From: an uncultured Variovorax sp.
GTDB lineage: Bacteria; Pseudomonadota; Gammaproteobacteria; Burkholderiales; Burkholderiaceae_C
Reading direction: 5' to 3'
Assembly: GCA_903872875.1 (NCBI GenBank)
Contig: CAIQMJ010001238.1
Coordinates: 1-6,916 of the forward strand
DNA length: 6,916 nt
In this document: one piece after another, positions 1 through 6,916 of the stretch
Position numbering within the stretch: the stretch's first letter is position 1
Layout of the letters: every line of letters starts with the position of its first letter
The notes under the pieces: model-generated
What the model was told of the DNA's origin: nothing
The model's input: the letters and a program-made list of their open reading frames with translations, nothing else
The model's database searches: none
Program-made: the position numbers and the translations under genes

Positions 1-700
1 CGGCCCAGACGATCCAGATGATCATGCGGCCCGGCACGTCCTTGAGCTTGTCGAACAGGCGCTGCGCGCCCGCGGTGAATTCGGTGGTGGCGGGCGGCAG
101 ATATTCCTCGTGCACCAGCTTCGCCTTCTTGATGGCGCCGGCAAAGGCCTTCACGCCGTCACGGCCGAACGCGTTGTCCTGCGCCAGCGTGGCAATCGTG
201 ACGCCGGGCTTGTCGACCGCCACCGCGTTCGAGATCGCATCCTGCGACGAGTTGCGGCCCGTGCGGAAGATGTACTTGTTCCACTTGTCGCCGGTGATCG
301 AGTCGGCCACGGCCGGTTCGACGATCAGCACCTTCTTGTATTCCTCGGCGACCGGCAGCATGGCCAGCGCGACGCCCGAGGCCGTCGGGCCGACGGCCAG
401 CGCGGCCTTGTCGTCGGAATAGGCAGCGGCCAGGAGCGACTTGCCGAGGTCGGGCTTGCCTTGGTCGTCCTTCTCGATCACGACCAGCTTCTTGCCGTTG
501 ACCGTCATGGTTCCGCCGGTGGCGTAGTCCAGGCCCATCAGCAAGCCGGTCTGCGTCTGCTTGCCATAGGCCTCGAGTGCGCCGGTCTTGCTGTAGATGT
601 GCGCGATGCGTATCTCGTCCGACTGCGCCTGGGCCGCGCCGTGCGCGAGAACGCCGACGCTGCAAAGTGCAGCGACCGCAAAGAGATGGCGACGAATCAT
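1..700 (-). CDS. ABC transporter substrate-binding protein, branched-chain amino acid type (partial, C-terminus outside window)
   Basis: This is a periplasmic binding protein of the Leu/Ile/Val-binding (Peripla_BP_6) family, which captures a small substrate and passes it to an inner-membrane ABC permease. The 233 visible residues begin MIRRHLFAVAAL, a typical Sec signal peptide with two Arg, a hydrophobic core and a likely cleavage site after AQA (residue 25). The mature protein starts with EIRIAHIYSKTGALEAYG, the usual first strand and ligand-binding loop. VGPTASGVALAM and QDNAFGRDGVKAF match the family's hinge-side signatures. The start is fixed by the signal peptide and by an AGGAG Shine-Dalgarno at about 709-713. 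The gene is read leftwards and the C-terminal part is cut off by the window edge, so permease and ATPase partners cannot be seen. A sigma-54 promoter lies directly upstream. The substrate is unknown: the family also binds amides, urea and aromatic acids. Family assignment is firm, substrate is not. Confidence 0.9.
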   Translation of the reverse strand, partial: MIRRHLFAVAALCSVGVLAHGAAQAQSDEIRIAHIYSKTGALEAYGKQTQTGLLMGLDYATGGTMTVNGKKLVVIEKDDQGKPDLGKSLLAAAYSDDKAALAVGPTASGVALAMLPVAEEYKKVLIVEPAVADSITGDKWNKYIFRTGRNSSQDAISNAVAVDKPGVTIATLAQDNAFGRDGVKAFAGAIKKAKLVHEEYLPPATTEFTAGAQRLFDKLKDVPGRMIIWIVWA

Positions 701-731
701 GCTTTTGTCTCCTGAGTGAATGGCTGAATAT

Positions 732-747
732 TGCACAGTTCGTGCCA
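732..747 (-). promoter_or_regulatory. Sigma-54 (RpoN) -24/-12 promoter of the substrate-binding protein gene
   Basis: Read on the - strand the element is TGGCACG-AACT-GTGCA. The sigma-54 consensus is TGGCACG-N4-TTGCA, so all seven -24 bases match, the GG-to-GC spacing is exact, and only one base of the -12 half differs (G for T). Transcription would start near 721, giving a leader of about 21 nt that still includes the AGGAG ribosome-binding site before the ATG at 700. Sigma-54 promoters need an AAA+ activator. One is encoded in this window at 4689-6263, but whether it acts here is inference. Confidence 0.8.
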
Positions 748-784
748 GGCGGCGAAGGCTTGATTTCAAAGGGATTTCCCTTGG

Positions 785-832
785 GGTCATGACCATTCAG
801 ATCATTTTTCAGACGGTCATCGTGACTGAAAA
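785..832. promoter_or_regulatory. Candidate enhancer (UAS) with paired GTCA/TGAC palindromes
   Basis: Two palindromes share the half-site GTCA/TGAC. GGTCATGACC is perfect at 785-794, and GTCA-TCG-TGAC is at 816-826. Their centres are about 31.5 bp apart, three helical turns, so both would face the same side of the DNA. The second sits inside a wider inverted repeat, TTTTCAG (806-812) and CTGAAAA (826-832). Relative to the predicted sigma-54 start near 721 the centres fall at about -69 and -100, where enhancer-binding proteins usually bind. The binding protein is not shown by the sequence. Because this is a divergent intergenic region, a role for the lipoprotein gene is also possible. Confidence 0.45.
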
Positions 833-1035
833 TCATACAAGTGTTTGTTTTTCTCTCAGGGTTTTCCACAACCGTCGGCAAGTCGGAAACGCACCGTCGC
901 CACGATGCCCGACTTCGCGTAGGCGGCGTTCTGCTATGCAAAAAACGGGGTTGCGAGCGCCTTAGCATCACGCTCAGACCTGTCGCCAAAGACAGGCCTG
1001 GGCCTCCCGGCCTGATCCATTTCAAAGGAACTGTC
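833..1035 (+). other. Intergenic region and leader upstream of the SYLF lipoprotein gene
   Basis: I see no gene here. Two inverted repeats can be read: AAGTCGG (880-886) with CCGACTT (909-915), and a small hairpin CCTGTC-N6-GACAGG (979-996), followed by three GGCCT copies up to about 1013. No sigma-70 promoter convinces me; a TATGCA near 935-940 is a possible -10 without a good -35. The ribosome-binding site AAAGGAA at 1024-1030, five bases before the ATG at 1036, is clear. Confidence 0.4.
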
Positions 1036-1620
1036 ATGTACATCAAGAATCTGCGCACCCTCACCACCATCGCCGCCGTTGCGGTCTGCAGCGCCGCATT
1101 CGTGGGCTGCACCACCACCCGCCCCGGCGATACAGGCAGCACCACGTCGTCGCGCTCGTCGATCGACGCGCAGGTCGACGCCTCGCTGTCCAAGCTGTAC
1201 CAGACCGTCCCGGGCTCGCGCGAAATGGTCGCCAAGTCTGCCGGCGTACTCGTGTTCCCGGCGGTGGTCGGCGCCAGCTTCGGTGTGGGCGCCGAATACG
1301 GTCGCGGTGCACTGCGCACCGGTGGCCGTACCCAGGCTTACTACAGCACGACTGCCGGCTCGATCGGCTTCCAGGCCGGCGCGCAATCGAAGGCCGTCAT
1401 CTACCTGTTCAACACGCAGGAAGCGCTGGCCAAGTTCCGCAACAGCAAGGGCTGGACCGCAGGTGCCGATGCAACCGTGGCCGTGGCCAACATCGGTGCC
1501 AACGGCAATGTCGACACCAACACCATCCGTCAACCGGTGGTCGGCTTCGTGCTGACCAATGTCGGCCTGGAAGCCGGTGTGTCGGTGCAGGGCGCGAAGA
1601 TTTCCGAGATCACGCTCTGA
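1036..1620 (+). CDS. SYLF (Ysc84-like) domain lipoprotein
   Basis: This 194-residue protein is an exported lipoprotein with a SYLF/Ysc84 domain (the type named BPSL1445 family in Burkholderiales). The N-terminus is a lipoprotein signal peptide ending in FVG-Cys, with Cys25 as the lipidation site followed by a TTTRPGDTGS linker. Residues after C25 give no Asp+2 signal, so outer-membrane sorting is expected. The SYLF domain spans about residues 45-194, with the typical Gly-rich stretches AGVLVFPAVVGASFGVGAEY, YYSTTAGSIGFQAGAQSKA and GWTAGADATVAVANIGANG. The start is set by AAAGGAA five bases upstream and by the signal peptide; longer in-frame starts upstream would bury it. Eukaryotic SYLF proteins bind lipids and actin. 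The bacterial role is not well defined and is usually envelope- or stress-related. The gene stands alone, divergent from the transporter gene and convergent with the HxlR gene. Family assignment is firm, physiological role open. Confidence 0.93.
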   Translation: MYIKNLRTLTTIAAVAVCSAAFVGCTTTRPGDTGSTTSSRSSIDAQVDASLSKLYQTVPGSREMVAKSAGVLVFPAVVGASFGVGAEYGRGALRTGGRTQAYYSTTAGSIGFQAGAQSKAVIYLFNTQEALAKFRNSKGWTAGADATVAVANIGANGNVDTNTIRQPVVGFVLTNVGLEAGVSVQGAKISEITL

Positions 1621-1645
1621 GCCAGTTCGGCACTTTGGCGGTATA

Positions 1646-1683
1646 GGCATCGCTGGTCGGGGCAACCCCGATCCATCGATGCC
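1646..1683. terminator. Strong bulged hairpin after the lipoprotein gene
   Basis: The outer stem pairs GGCATCG (1646-1652) with CGATGCC (1677-1683). The inner stem pairs TGGTCGGGG (1654-1662) with CCCCGA and CCA (1666-1671, 1673-1675) around a CAA loop, with one bulged base and one mismatch. About 16 base pairs form in total. It lies 25 bp after the lipoprotein stop, between convergent genes. No U-tract follows on either strand, so it may act as a transcript end-protecting structure or part of a two-hairpin terminator rather than a classical one. Confidence 0.55.
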
Positions 1684-1689
1684 ACCATG

Positions 1690-1712
1690 ACGGCCTCGCA
1701 TTGCGAGGCCGT
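1690..1712. terminator. Perfect hairpin, probable bidirectional terminator
   Basis: ACGGCCTCGCA (1690-1700) and TGCGAGGCCGT (1702-1712) are exact reverse complements around one base, giving a stem of about 9-10 bp with a 3-5 nt loop. The + strand continues with a T-rich TCTCGTTG, a weak U-tract. It sits between the convergent lipoprotein and HxlR genes, 12 bp past the HxlR end on its strand, so it can serve both transcripts. Confidence 0.65.
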
Positions 1713-1724
1713 TCTCGTTGACCG

Positions 1725-2106
1725 CTACGTCGTCTCCCTTGCCTCCACCCACTTGAGAATCGCATCCAGCGCGGGGCACAGCGACTGCCCCCAGGCCGTC
1801 AAGGTAGTCCACCCGAGGTGGAACTTCCGGATGGACGGTGCGCGCCACGATGCCGTCTGCCTCCAGTTGGCGCAGTTGCTGCGTCAGCATCTTCTGGGAT
1901 ATGCCATCGATGCGTTTCTCCAGATCGGAGAAACGCTGCACCTGACCGTCGAACAGATGGAACAGGATGACGAATTTCCAACGACCCTCGAGCAAACGCA
2001 GCGCCGCCTCGACATCGATGGATGCGGAGAGCGGCGTATAGCGAGGTCGCTGGAACCCCGGCTTGACCTCTTGCGAAGGACTTACTTCCTGGTGCGTTCT
2101 TGTCAT
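1725..2106 (-). pseudogene. HxlR-family winged-helix regulator, frameshifted near the C-terminus
   Basis: HxlR regulators are small DNA-binding dimers of about 100-130 residues that often respond to reactive electrophiles or oxidants. The first 101 residues are a good HxlR domain: EAALRLLEGRWKFVILFHL (helix 1 and core), RFSDLEKRIDGISQKMLTQQ (recognition helix) and the wing LEADGIVARTVHPEVPPRVDY. At TAC (1804-1806) the frame breaks. The expected continuation, LTAWGQSLCPALDAILKW and seven more residues to TAG, lies in another frame down to 1725. One codon is missing two bases (or has one extra) between Y and L. Without correction the frame stays open through both terminator hairpins and across the lipoprotein antisense, which is not a natural end. 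The Cys usual near the N-terminus of redox-sensing members is absent (SASIDVEAA). An alternative start at 2139 (MKRPCSRYAW) has a better GAGG site. It is divergent from the SDR gene at 2169. A sequencing error would restore a normal 127-residue protein. Confidence 0.8.
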
Positions 2107-2168
2107 GGCCCAAGCGTAGCGCGAGCATGGCCGCTTCATCTTCTTCTGCCTCGCAAGCACGTACATCA

Positions 2169-2984
2169 ATGATTTCATCTTCCGGGTCGACCTCCGCCTG
2201 CACCATCGACGTCGGGCTCGCGGGCCGCCGCCCCCTCGTGACCGGCGGCACCAAGGGCATCGGTCAGGCCGTCGTCACGCAACTGCAGCGGTCCGGCGTT
2301 CGGGTGCTGACCACGGCGCGAACGCGCCCGAGCGCCGACCTGCCCGAAGGCGTGACATTCATCGAAGCCGATCTCGCCTGCGCGGCTGGCTGCACGGCCG
2401 TTGCCGACGCAGTGCGCCTGCAGTTCGGCGGCGTGGACATCGTCGTGCACGTCGTCGGCGGCTCGTCCGCACCGGCGGGCGGTTTTGCCGCACTCGACGA
2501 CGACGAATGGCAGAAGGCGCTCGACCAGAACCTGATGCCTGCCGTTCGGCTCGATCGCGCCCTGCTCCCCGGCATGGTGTCGCAAGGCTCCGGGGTGATC
2601 GTGCATGTGACGTCGATCCAGCGGGAACTGCCGCTCCCCGAAGCCACCACCGCCTATGCGGCAGCCAAGGCGGCCCTGTCCACCTACAGCAAGGCCCTCT
2701 CCAAGGAAGTCGGCCCCAAGGGCATACGCGTGGTGCGCGTGTCGCCGGGGTGGGTGGAGACCGAAGCGGCCATCGGCCTCGTCGACGAGATCGCGCGCAA
2801 CAACGGAACCGACCATGAAACGGCGCAGCGGGCATTGATGGCATCGCTCGGCGGCATTCCGCTGGGCCGCCCGGCGCGTCCTCAGGAGGTTGCCGATCTG
2901 GTGGGCTTCCTGGTCTCATCACGCGCCGGATCGATCACAGGTACCGAGTACGTGATCGACGGAGGCACCGTGCCGACCGTCTAG
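2169..2984 (+). CDS. Short-chain dehydrogenase/reductase (classical SDR)
   Basis: This is an NAD(P)-dependent oxidoreductase of the classical SDR family, 271 residues from the chosen ATG and of normal length. The cofactor motif TGGTKGIG is at residues 25-32. The catalytic set is N121 (DQNLMPAV), S149 (VIVHVTS), Y163 and K167 (YAAAK), followed by the SPGWVETE loop. The C-terminus GTEYVIDGGTVPTV is typical. Arg51 after the second strand (TARTRP) suggests a preference for NADPH. The usual NNAG after the fourth strand is replaced by HVVGG. Starts at 2127 (ATG) and 2100 (TTG) are also in frame, but they add a Ser-rich stretch unlike the family, and none of the three has a good ribosome-binding site. 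The gene is divergent from the HxlR regulator with about 62 bp between them, so that regulator is its likely controller. The substrate is unknown. Confidence 0.92.
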   Translation: MISSSGSTSACTIDVGLAGRRPLVTGGTKGIGQAVVTQLQRSGVRVLTTARTRPSADLPEGVTFIEADLACAAGCTAVADAVRLQFGGVDIVVHVVGGSSAPAGGFAALDDDEWQKALDQNLMPAVRLDRALLPGMVSQGSGVIVHVTSIQRELPLPEATTAYAAAKAALSTYSKALSKEVGPKGIRVVRVSPGWVETEAAIGLVDEIARNNGTDHETAQRALMASLGGIPLGRPARPQEVADLVGFLVSSRAGSITGTEYVIDGGTVPTV

Positions 2985-3026
2985 GCAGAGCTGGCGGCGT
3001 CGAAGGCTTCGCATCCACGTGGCGCA

Positions 3027-4586
3027 TCAGACGGGTGGGTCTGCCTGCCCTCTTCCGTGGTCGTCTGCATCCTCGAAGACCTTGTTGTCGATGGCGAGCA
3101 GGCAAAGGGACCGGAAACGCCTGAAGTCGCTTGTCTGCCGATCGCTCTGCTTCCAGATGTCTTCAAGCGCCTTGATGCTGGCCGGATCGTCGGCCCGCAT
3201 CTTTTCGTCGTCTCGAAGACTGGTGTAGATGCGGTCCAGCGGCGCGAGGGCCTCGCCGGCTGCGCGGTGGTGCGCCGAATGAACGATGCGCACGAAGATC
3301 AGAAGGCTCTTGAGCGCGTTCAATTTGCTCGGCGCGTTCTCTCCAAGACGGGCTGCAACCAATGTCGACGATATCGACGGCGACTTCGCAAGCATCCGCA
3401 AGACCTCGAGATCGTGGCCAGCGCTCTCCTTTGCAGCAGCGGCGGCACTCGACCTGACAGGTGTGCCAGGAAGATGTCCGTTGTCGATTGCGGTCCGCAT
3501 CAACGACAACACGGTGGCCACGCGCAGTATGCCGACGATTTTGGGCGCAATGCGAAGCGCGAGTTCATTGCAGACTTTCTCGGCTGTCAGCCTGGGGTCG
3601 CCTCTGGCTATCGCGTAGACATGCGACGCCGTGTTCTGGGGTGTCGCTCCCTGTGAGACGGCTTTCATCGCAGTGAAGTCACGCTTGATCGTGCTCACCA
3701 CGCTGGCACTCACGGCCGGCCAGGACGCGGCGCTGGCGTTCAGCAGGGTTGTCAATTCGTGCGTCGGCATCGCAGGATTCGCAGAAAGGAGATCGAGTGC
3801 CTTGAGATTGCGAGTCTCGATGGCGGCCGGCACCGTAGACGGCTGAAACGACACCGAAGTTGGCTGCGCGGCGGCCGGCGCAACCGGCGCCACGATGCGC
3901 TCGGCAGGCCTCTGCCCGGCCGAGCTCAAGCCGCCGATCGCCCGCCGCTTTGGACCCTGATCGACATCGACAGGGAGTCCGATCTCTTCGAGACGGGGTC
4001 GCTTGCGCGCGCGTCCGCTCTCCGTTGCCGGGTTTGGCAGATCCAAGGCCGTTCGCCAACGCTGCTCCGTCTCGTGGGACGTATCTGGAGACACTTGCAA
4101 CTTGGTCACAAAGCCACGAAGTGCCTCCCAGACTTCTTCAGGCATCTGGTCGACTGCCGCCGGACTGATGCCATCGAGTTCGAGCTCGCCGCTGCTGGCG
4201 GCTTCTTCGCAGAGATCGGCAAGCACGGCGCACTGCGGGTGATGTGTCCCACTTTGATAGATCGCCAACTGGAAGCGCAGCGCATCCATATCCACACATT
4301 GCCCGCCACCCGCATGGCCGATCGTGGAACGCCCGGCTGCATCCGCGAAGGTGCGACCTGTTGCAGGGTCGCTACCGGGCTCGGAACTGAAAGCAGCGTG
4401 CAGATCCATGCCCTGCGGCCTGCACGGCACGAACGCTTGCCAGGTCGTCGTTGCAGCCCTCGGCGGCGGCGATGCCGTCGTCGTGTCGGCTTGACGCCTC
4501 GGGTCCGCCGGCAGGTTCGCGCCAAGACCTGTGTCGGCCAGTGGCCTGGATCGGGTGAAGCCGGCTTGGATCTGATCGTCGGGCAT
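3027..4586 (-). CDS. Putative HrpX/HrpB-regulated type III secreted effector, nucleus-targeted, novel
   Basis: I do not recognise this 519-residue protein as any named family. The case for an effector rests on its promoter (a perfect PIP box and -10 at 4636-4697) and on its build. Residues 1-95 are rich in Ser, Thr, Pro, Ala and Gly with few hydrophobic stretches and no Sec signal, as in type III signals. Residues 100-182 look folded and helical (MDALRFQLAIYQSG, EEVWEALRGFVTKL). Residues 191-217 hold two basic clusters, RARKRPR and PKRR, separated by about 14 residues, resembling a bipartite nuclear localisation signal. A Pro/Ala linker (230-256) follows. Residues 257-505 carry about four degenerate helical repeats starting near 261, 321, 393 and 451, of the pattern L..L...P.....L...L. 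The ATG at 4586 is the first start after the predicted transcription start; its site (GAG five bases upstream) is weak. It is convergent with the SDR and 102 bp behind the activator gene, same strand. No secretion genes are in the window, so secretion itself is inference. Confidence 0.75.
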   Translation of the reverse strand: MPDDQIQAGFTRSRPLADTGLGANLPADPRRQADTTTASPPPRAATTTWQAFVPCRPQGMDLHAAFSSEPGSDPATGRTFADAAGRSTIGHAGGGQCVDMDALRFQLAIYQSGTHHPQCAVLADLCEEAASSGELELDGISPAAVDQMPEEVWEALRGFVTKLQVSPDTSHETEQRWRTALDLPNPATESGRARKRPRLEEIGLPVDVDQGPKRRAIGGLSSAGQRPAERIVAPVAPAAAQPTSVSFQPSTVPAAIETRNLKALDLLSANPAMPTHELTTLLNASAASWPAVSASVVSTIKRDFTAMKAVSQGATPQNTASHVYAIARGDPRLTAEKVCNELALRIAPKIVGILRVATVLSLMRTAIDNGHLPGTPVRSSAAAAAKESAGHDLEVLRMLAKSPSISSTLVAARLGENAPSKLNALKSLLIFVRIVHSAHHRAAGEALAPLDRIYTSLRDDEKMRADDPASIKALEDIWKQSDRQTSDFRRFRSLCLLAIDNKVFEDADDHGRGQADPPV

Positions 4587-4604
4587 CGCAGCTCGCTGGT
4601 GGTG

Positions 4605-4619
4605 CGGCCGAATCGGCCG
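4605..4619. repeat. Perfect 15-bp palindrome in the effector leader
   Basis: CGGCCGA and TCGGCCG are exact reverse complements around one base at 4612. The element falls in the predicted 5' leader of the effector mRNA, about 19-33 nt before the ATG. It could form a GC-rich hairpin or be an operator. Function unknown. Confidence 0.5.
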
Positions 4620-4635
4620 GAGTGACAGTCGTGCG

Positions 4636-4688
4636 ATCGTAGGACAACCTCAGCCGGCACGTTGCCGAGCAGACGAAGCAGCGTGGGT

Positions 4689-4697
<9 letters not shown>
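4636..4697 (-). promoter_or_regulatory. PIP box and -10 element (HrpX/HrpB-type promoter) of the putative effector
   Basis: On the - strand, TTCGG (4693-4697) and TTCGT (4673-4677) are separated by exactly 15 bp, matching the plant-inducible promoter consensus TTCGB-N15-TTCGB (equal to the Ralstonia hrpII box). After a further 31 bp comes TACGAT (4636-4641), matching YANNNT at the required 30-32 bp. Every element and spacing agrees. Predicted transcription starts near 4629, about 43 nt before the ATG at 4586. PIP boxes are bound by AraC-type regulators (HrpX in Xanthomonas and Acidovorax, HrpB in Ralstonia) that switch on type III secretion genes in the plant. The upstream half-site lies within the last two codons (Phe-Gly) of the activator gene. 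Confidence 0.8.
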
Positions 4698-6263
<1,566 letters not shown>

Positions 6264-6365
6264 GGGCCGGATCGTAGCGTGCGGACACGGACCGCGAATC
6301 TCGTCGGCTCAGAACGCCGTCATGCCCGCGCTGCAACCCTTCAGCAATGAAAAAAAACGTCTCAA
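6264..6365 (-). other. Intergenic region before the activator gene
   Basis: No gene is evident in these 102 bp, which must carry the activator's promoter if it is not cotranscribed. On the - strand an eight-T run (6350-6357) follows the stop of the right-edge gene by eight bases and could be part of a terminator, but I found no strong hairpin before it. A GTCATG at about 6319-6324 resembles one half of the 785-794 palindrome, too short to call a binding site. Confidence 0.35.
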
Positions 6366-6916
6366 TCAGGCTTGGCCAGGAGCTACCAACATTGCTTCAA
6401 TCAATCGCTGCTGCTCGCGATTCAAGCGCCAATTCCCCCGGTTATCCAGCAGCCACCATATGGCTTCATCGAATGTCATATCTTCATAGCTGAAATATGC
6501 GCCCACGGCGGCAAACCCTGCAGAACCAATCAGGGCTGCGATTTCATCCGTTCGGCGATCATCCTCGATGGGCTCGCCCAATAAAAATTCGACAACATGA
6601 TTGGCGAATTCGACGCTCAACTGGCTCATCACATAGCCCAGCGCCGCAAACTCCAAAACCGTAGCGACTGCGGCAACTATTTTTTTCAATTTCCTTTCAT
6701 TTTCAGGCTGAATAGCCGCTGCCGCGAGATGATCTATACCGTTTGCAGTGGCGGAAAATATATTTCCGGCGACGACATGAGGCAAGCCTGAAAGACCGTC
6801 AAGCGCCGTGCCTCCCAAGCTCCTCACAAAATGGTAGGCGCAATGCCTTGCTTGTTTGAGCGGCCCTTCATTTCTGATGGAATTCGCTGGAAATATGCGC
6901 TCGGAACCATTGATCA
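6366..6916 (-). CDS. Hypothetical protein with hydrophobic helices (partial, N-terminus outside window)
   Basis: I do not recognise this protein. The frame is open from the right edge to a TGA at 6366-6368, giving 182 visible residues. A GTG at 6827 is a possible internal start (VRSLGGTALDGL), but the frame continues upstream without a stop and reads plausibly (GSERIFPANSIRNEGPLK), so the gene probably begins outside the window. Visible residues about 78-99 (KIVAAVATVLEFAALGYVMSQL region) and 125-141 (AALIGSAGFAAVGAYF) are hydrophobic enough for membrane or buried helices. The C-terminus is charged and Trp-rich (DEAIWWLLDNRGNWRLNREQQ). The DNA is visibly richer in A and T than the rest of the window, suggesting horizontal acquisition. 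Given the putative effector nearby it could be another effector or a toxin-like protein, but nothing shows this directly. Confidence 0.6.
   Translation of the reverse strand, partial: INGSERIFPANSIRNEGPLKQARHCAYHFVRSLGGTALDGLSGLPHVVAGNIFSATANGIDHLAAAAIQPENERKLKKIVAAVATVLEFAALGYVMSQLSVEFANHVVEFLLGEPIEDDRRTDEIAALIGSAGFAAVGAYFSYEDMTFDEAIWWLLDNRGNWRLNREQQRLIEAMLVAPGQA

Noticed and set aside
159..1319. A 386-codon - strand open frame
   Set aside because: It overlaps the substrate-binding protein gene in another frame and the lipoprotein gene in antisense, and its translation is Arg/Gly-rich low-complexity sequence with no family signature.
2104..2132. CATGGCC direct repeat (2104-2110 and 2126-2132) as an HxlR operator between the divergent genes
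   Set aside because: The spacing is about two helical turns and the place is right, but seven bases repeated once and overlapping possible start codons is too little to call an operator.
934..2178. A 414-codon open frame on the - strand continuing from the HxlR gene across the lipoprotein gene
   Set aside because: Only the first third is HxlR; the rest is antisense to a clear lipoprotein gene and crosses two hairpins. It is the product of the HxlR frameshift and GC-rich DNA having few stop codons.
3001..3022. CGAAG-G-CTTCG and CCACGTGG palindromes between the SDR and effector genes as a terminator
   Set aside because: Both are short, have no loop and no T-tract follows; I see no supportable terminator in this 42-bp gap.
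3759..4625. A 288-codon + strand open frame opposite the putative effector
   Set aside because: The translation is very rich in Arg and His, as expected of a shadow frame. The - strand frame has helical patterning, its own promoter and a fitting start.
6350..6395. Rho-independent terminator after the right-edge gene
   Set aside because: The eight-T run is real, but the only inverted repeat nearby (GCAATG/CATTGC with a 40-base loop enclosing the run) is not a terminator stem.

Overview
The window looks like chromosomal DNA from a GC-rich betaproteobacterium of the order Burkholderiales, most likely a plant-associated member of the Comamonadaceae (Variovorax/Acidovorax-like). The basis is the GC-rich codon use, a periplasmic amino-acid-type binding protein, a SYLF-domain lipoprotein of the type common in Burkholderiales, a PAS-containing sigma-54 activator, and a textbook PIP box. 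The genus is inference, not something the sequence proves.

Layout, left to right. (1) The 5' part of a branched-chain-amino-acid-type ABC transporter substrate-binding protein, read leftwards out of the window. It has a near-consensus sigma-54 promoter and two GTCA/TGAC palindromes at enhancer distance. (2) A divergent SYLF (Ysc84-like) outer-membrane lipoprotein gene on the + strand, followed by two strong hairpins. (3) An HxlR-type regulator on the - strand with a frameshift near its C-terminus. It is divergent from (4), an intact short-chain dehydrogenase/reductase. (5) A convergent 519-codon - strand gene of no family I recognise. It is preceded by a perfect PIP box (TTCGG-N15-TTCGT), then a 31-bp gap and a matching -10 (TACGAT). 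This is the promoter architecture of HrpX/HrpB-regulated type III secretion genes. The protein has an unstructured S/T/P/A-rich N-terminus, a bipartite-NLS-like basic region and degenerate C-terminal repeats, so it is a good candidate for a new nucleus-targeted type III effector. (6) A complete PAS/AAA+/Fis-HTH sigma-54 enhancer-binding protein on the same strand, whose last two codons hold half of the PIP box. (7) An AT-richer, unrecognised gene on the - strand that runs off the right edge and has hydrophobic helices.

How they may work together. The activator (6) and the sigma-54 promoter of the transporter gene (1) lie about 5 kb apart and could form a nutrient-responsive regulon, but the window does not prove that link. 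The putative effector (5) appears to be an islet dropped behind the activator gene. Its promoter overlaps the end of that gene and its control (HrpX type) is independent. The HxlR/SDR pair is a usual regulator-target divergent arrangement, now with a damaged regulator. No RNA genes, CRISPR arrays, insertion sequences or transposases were seen.
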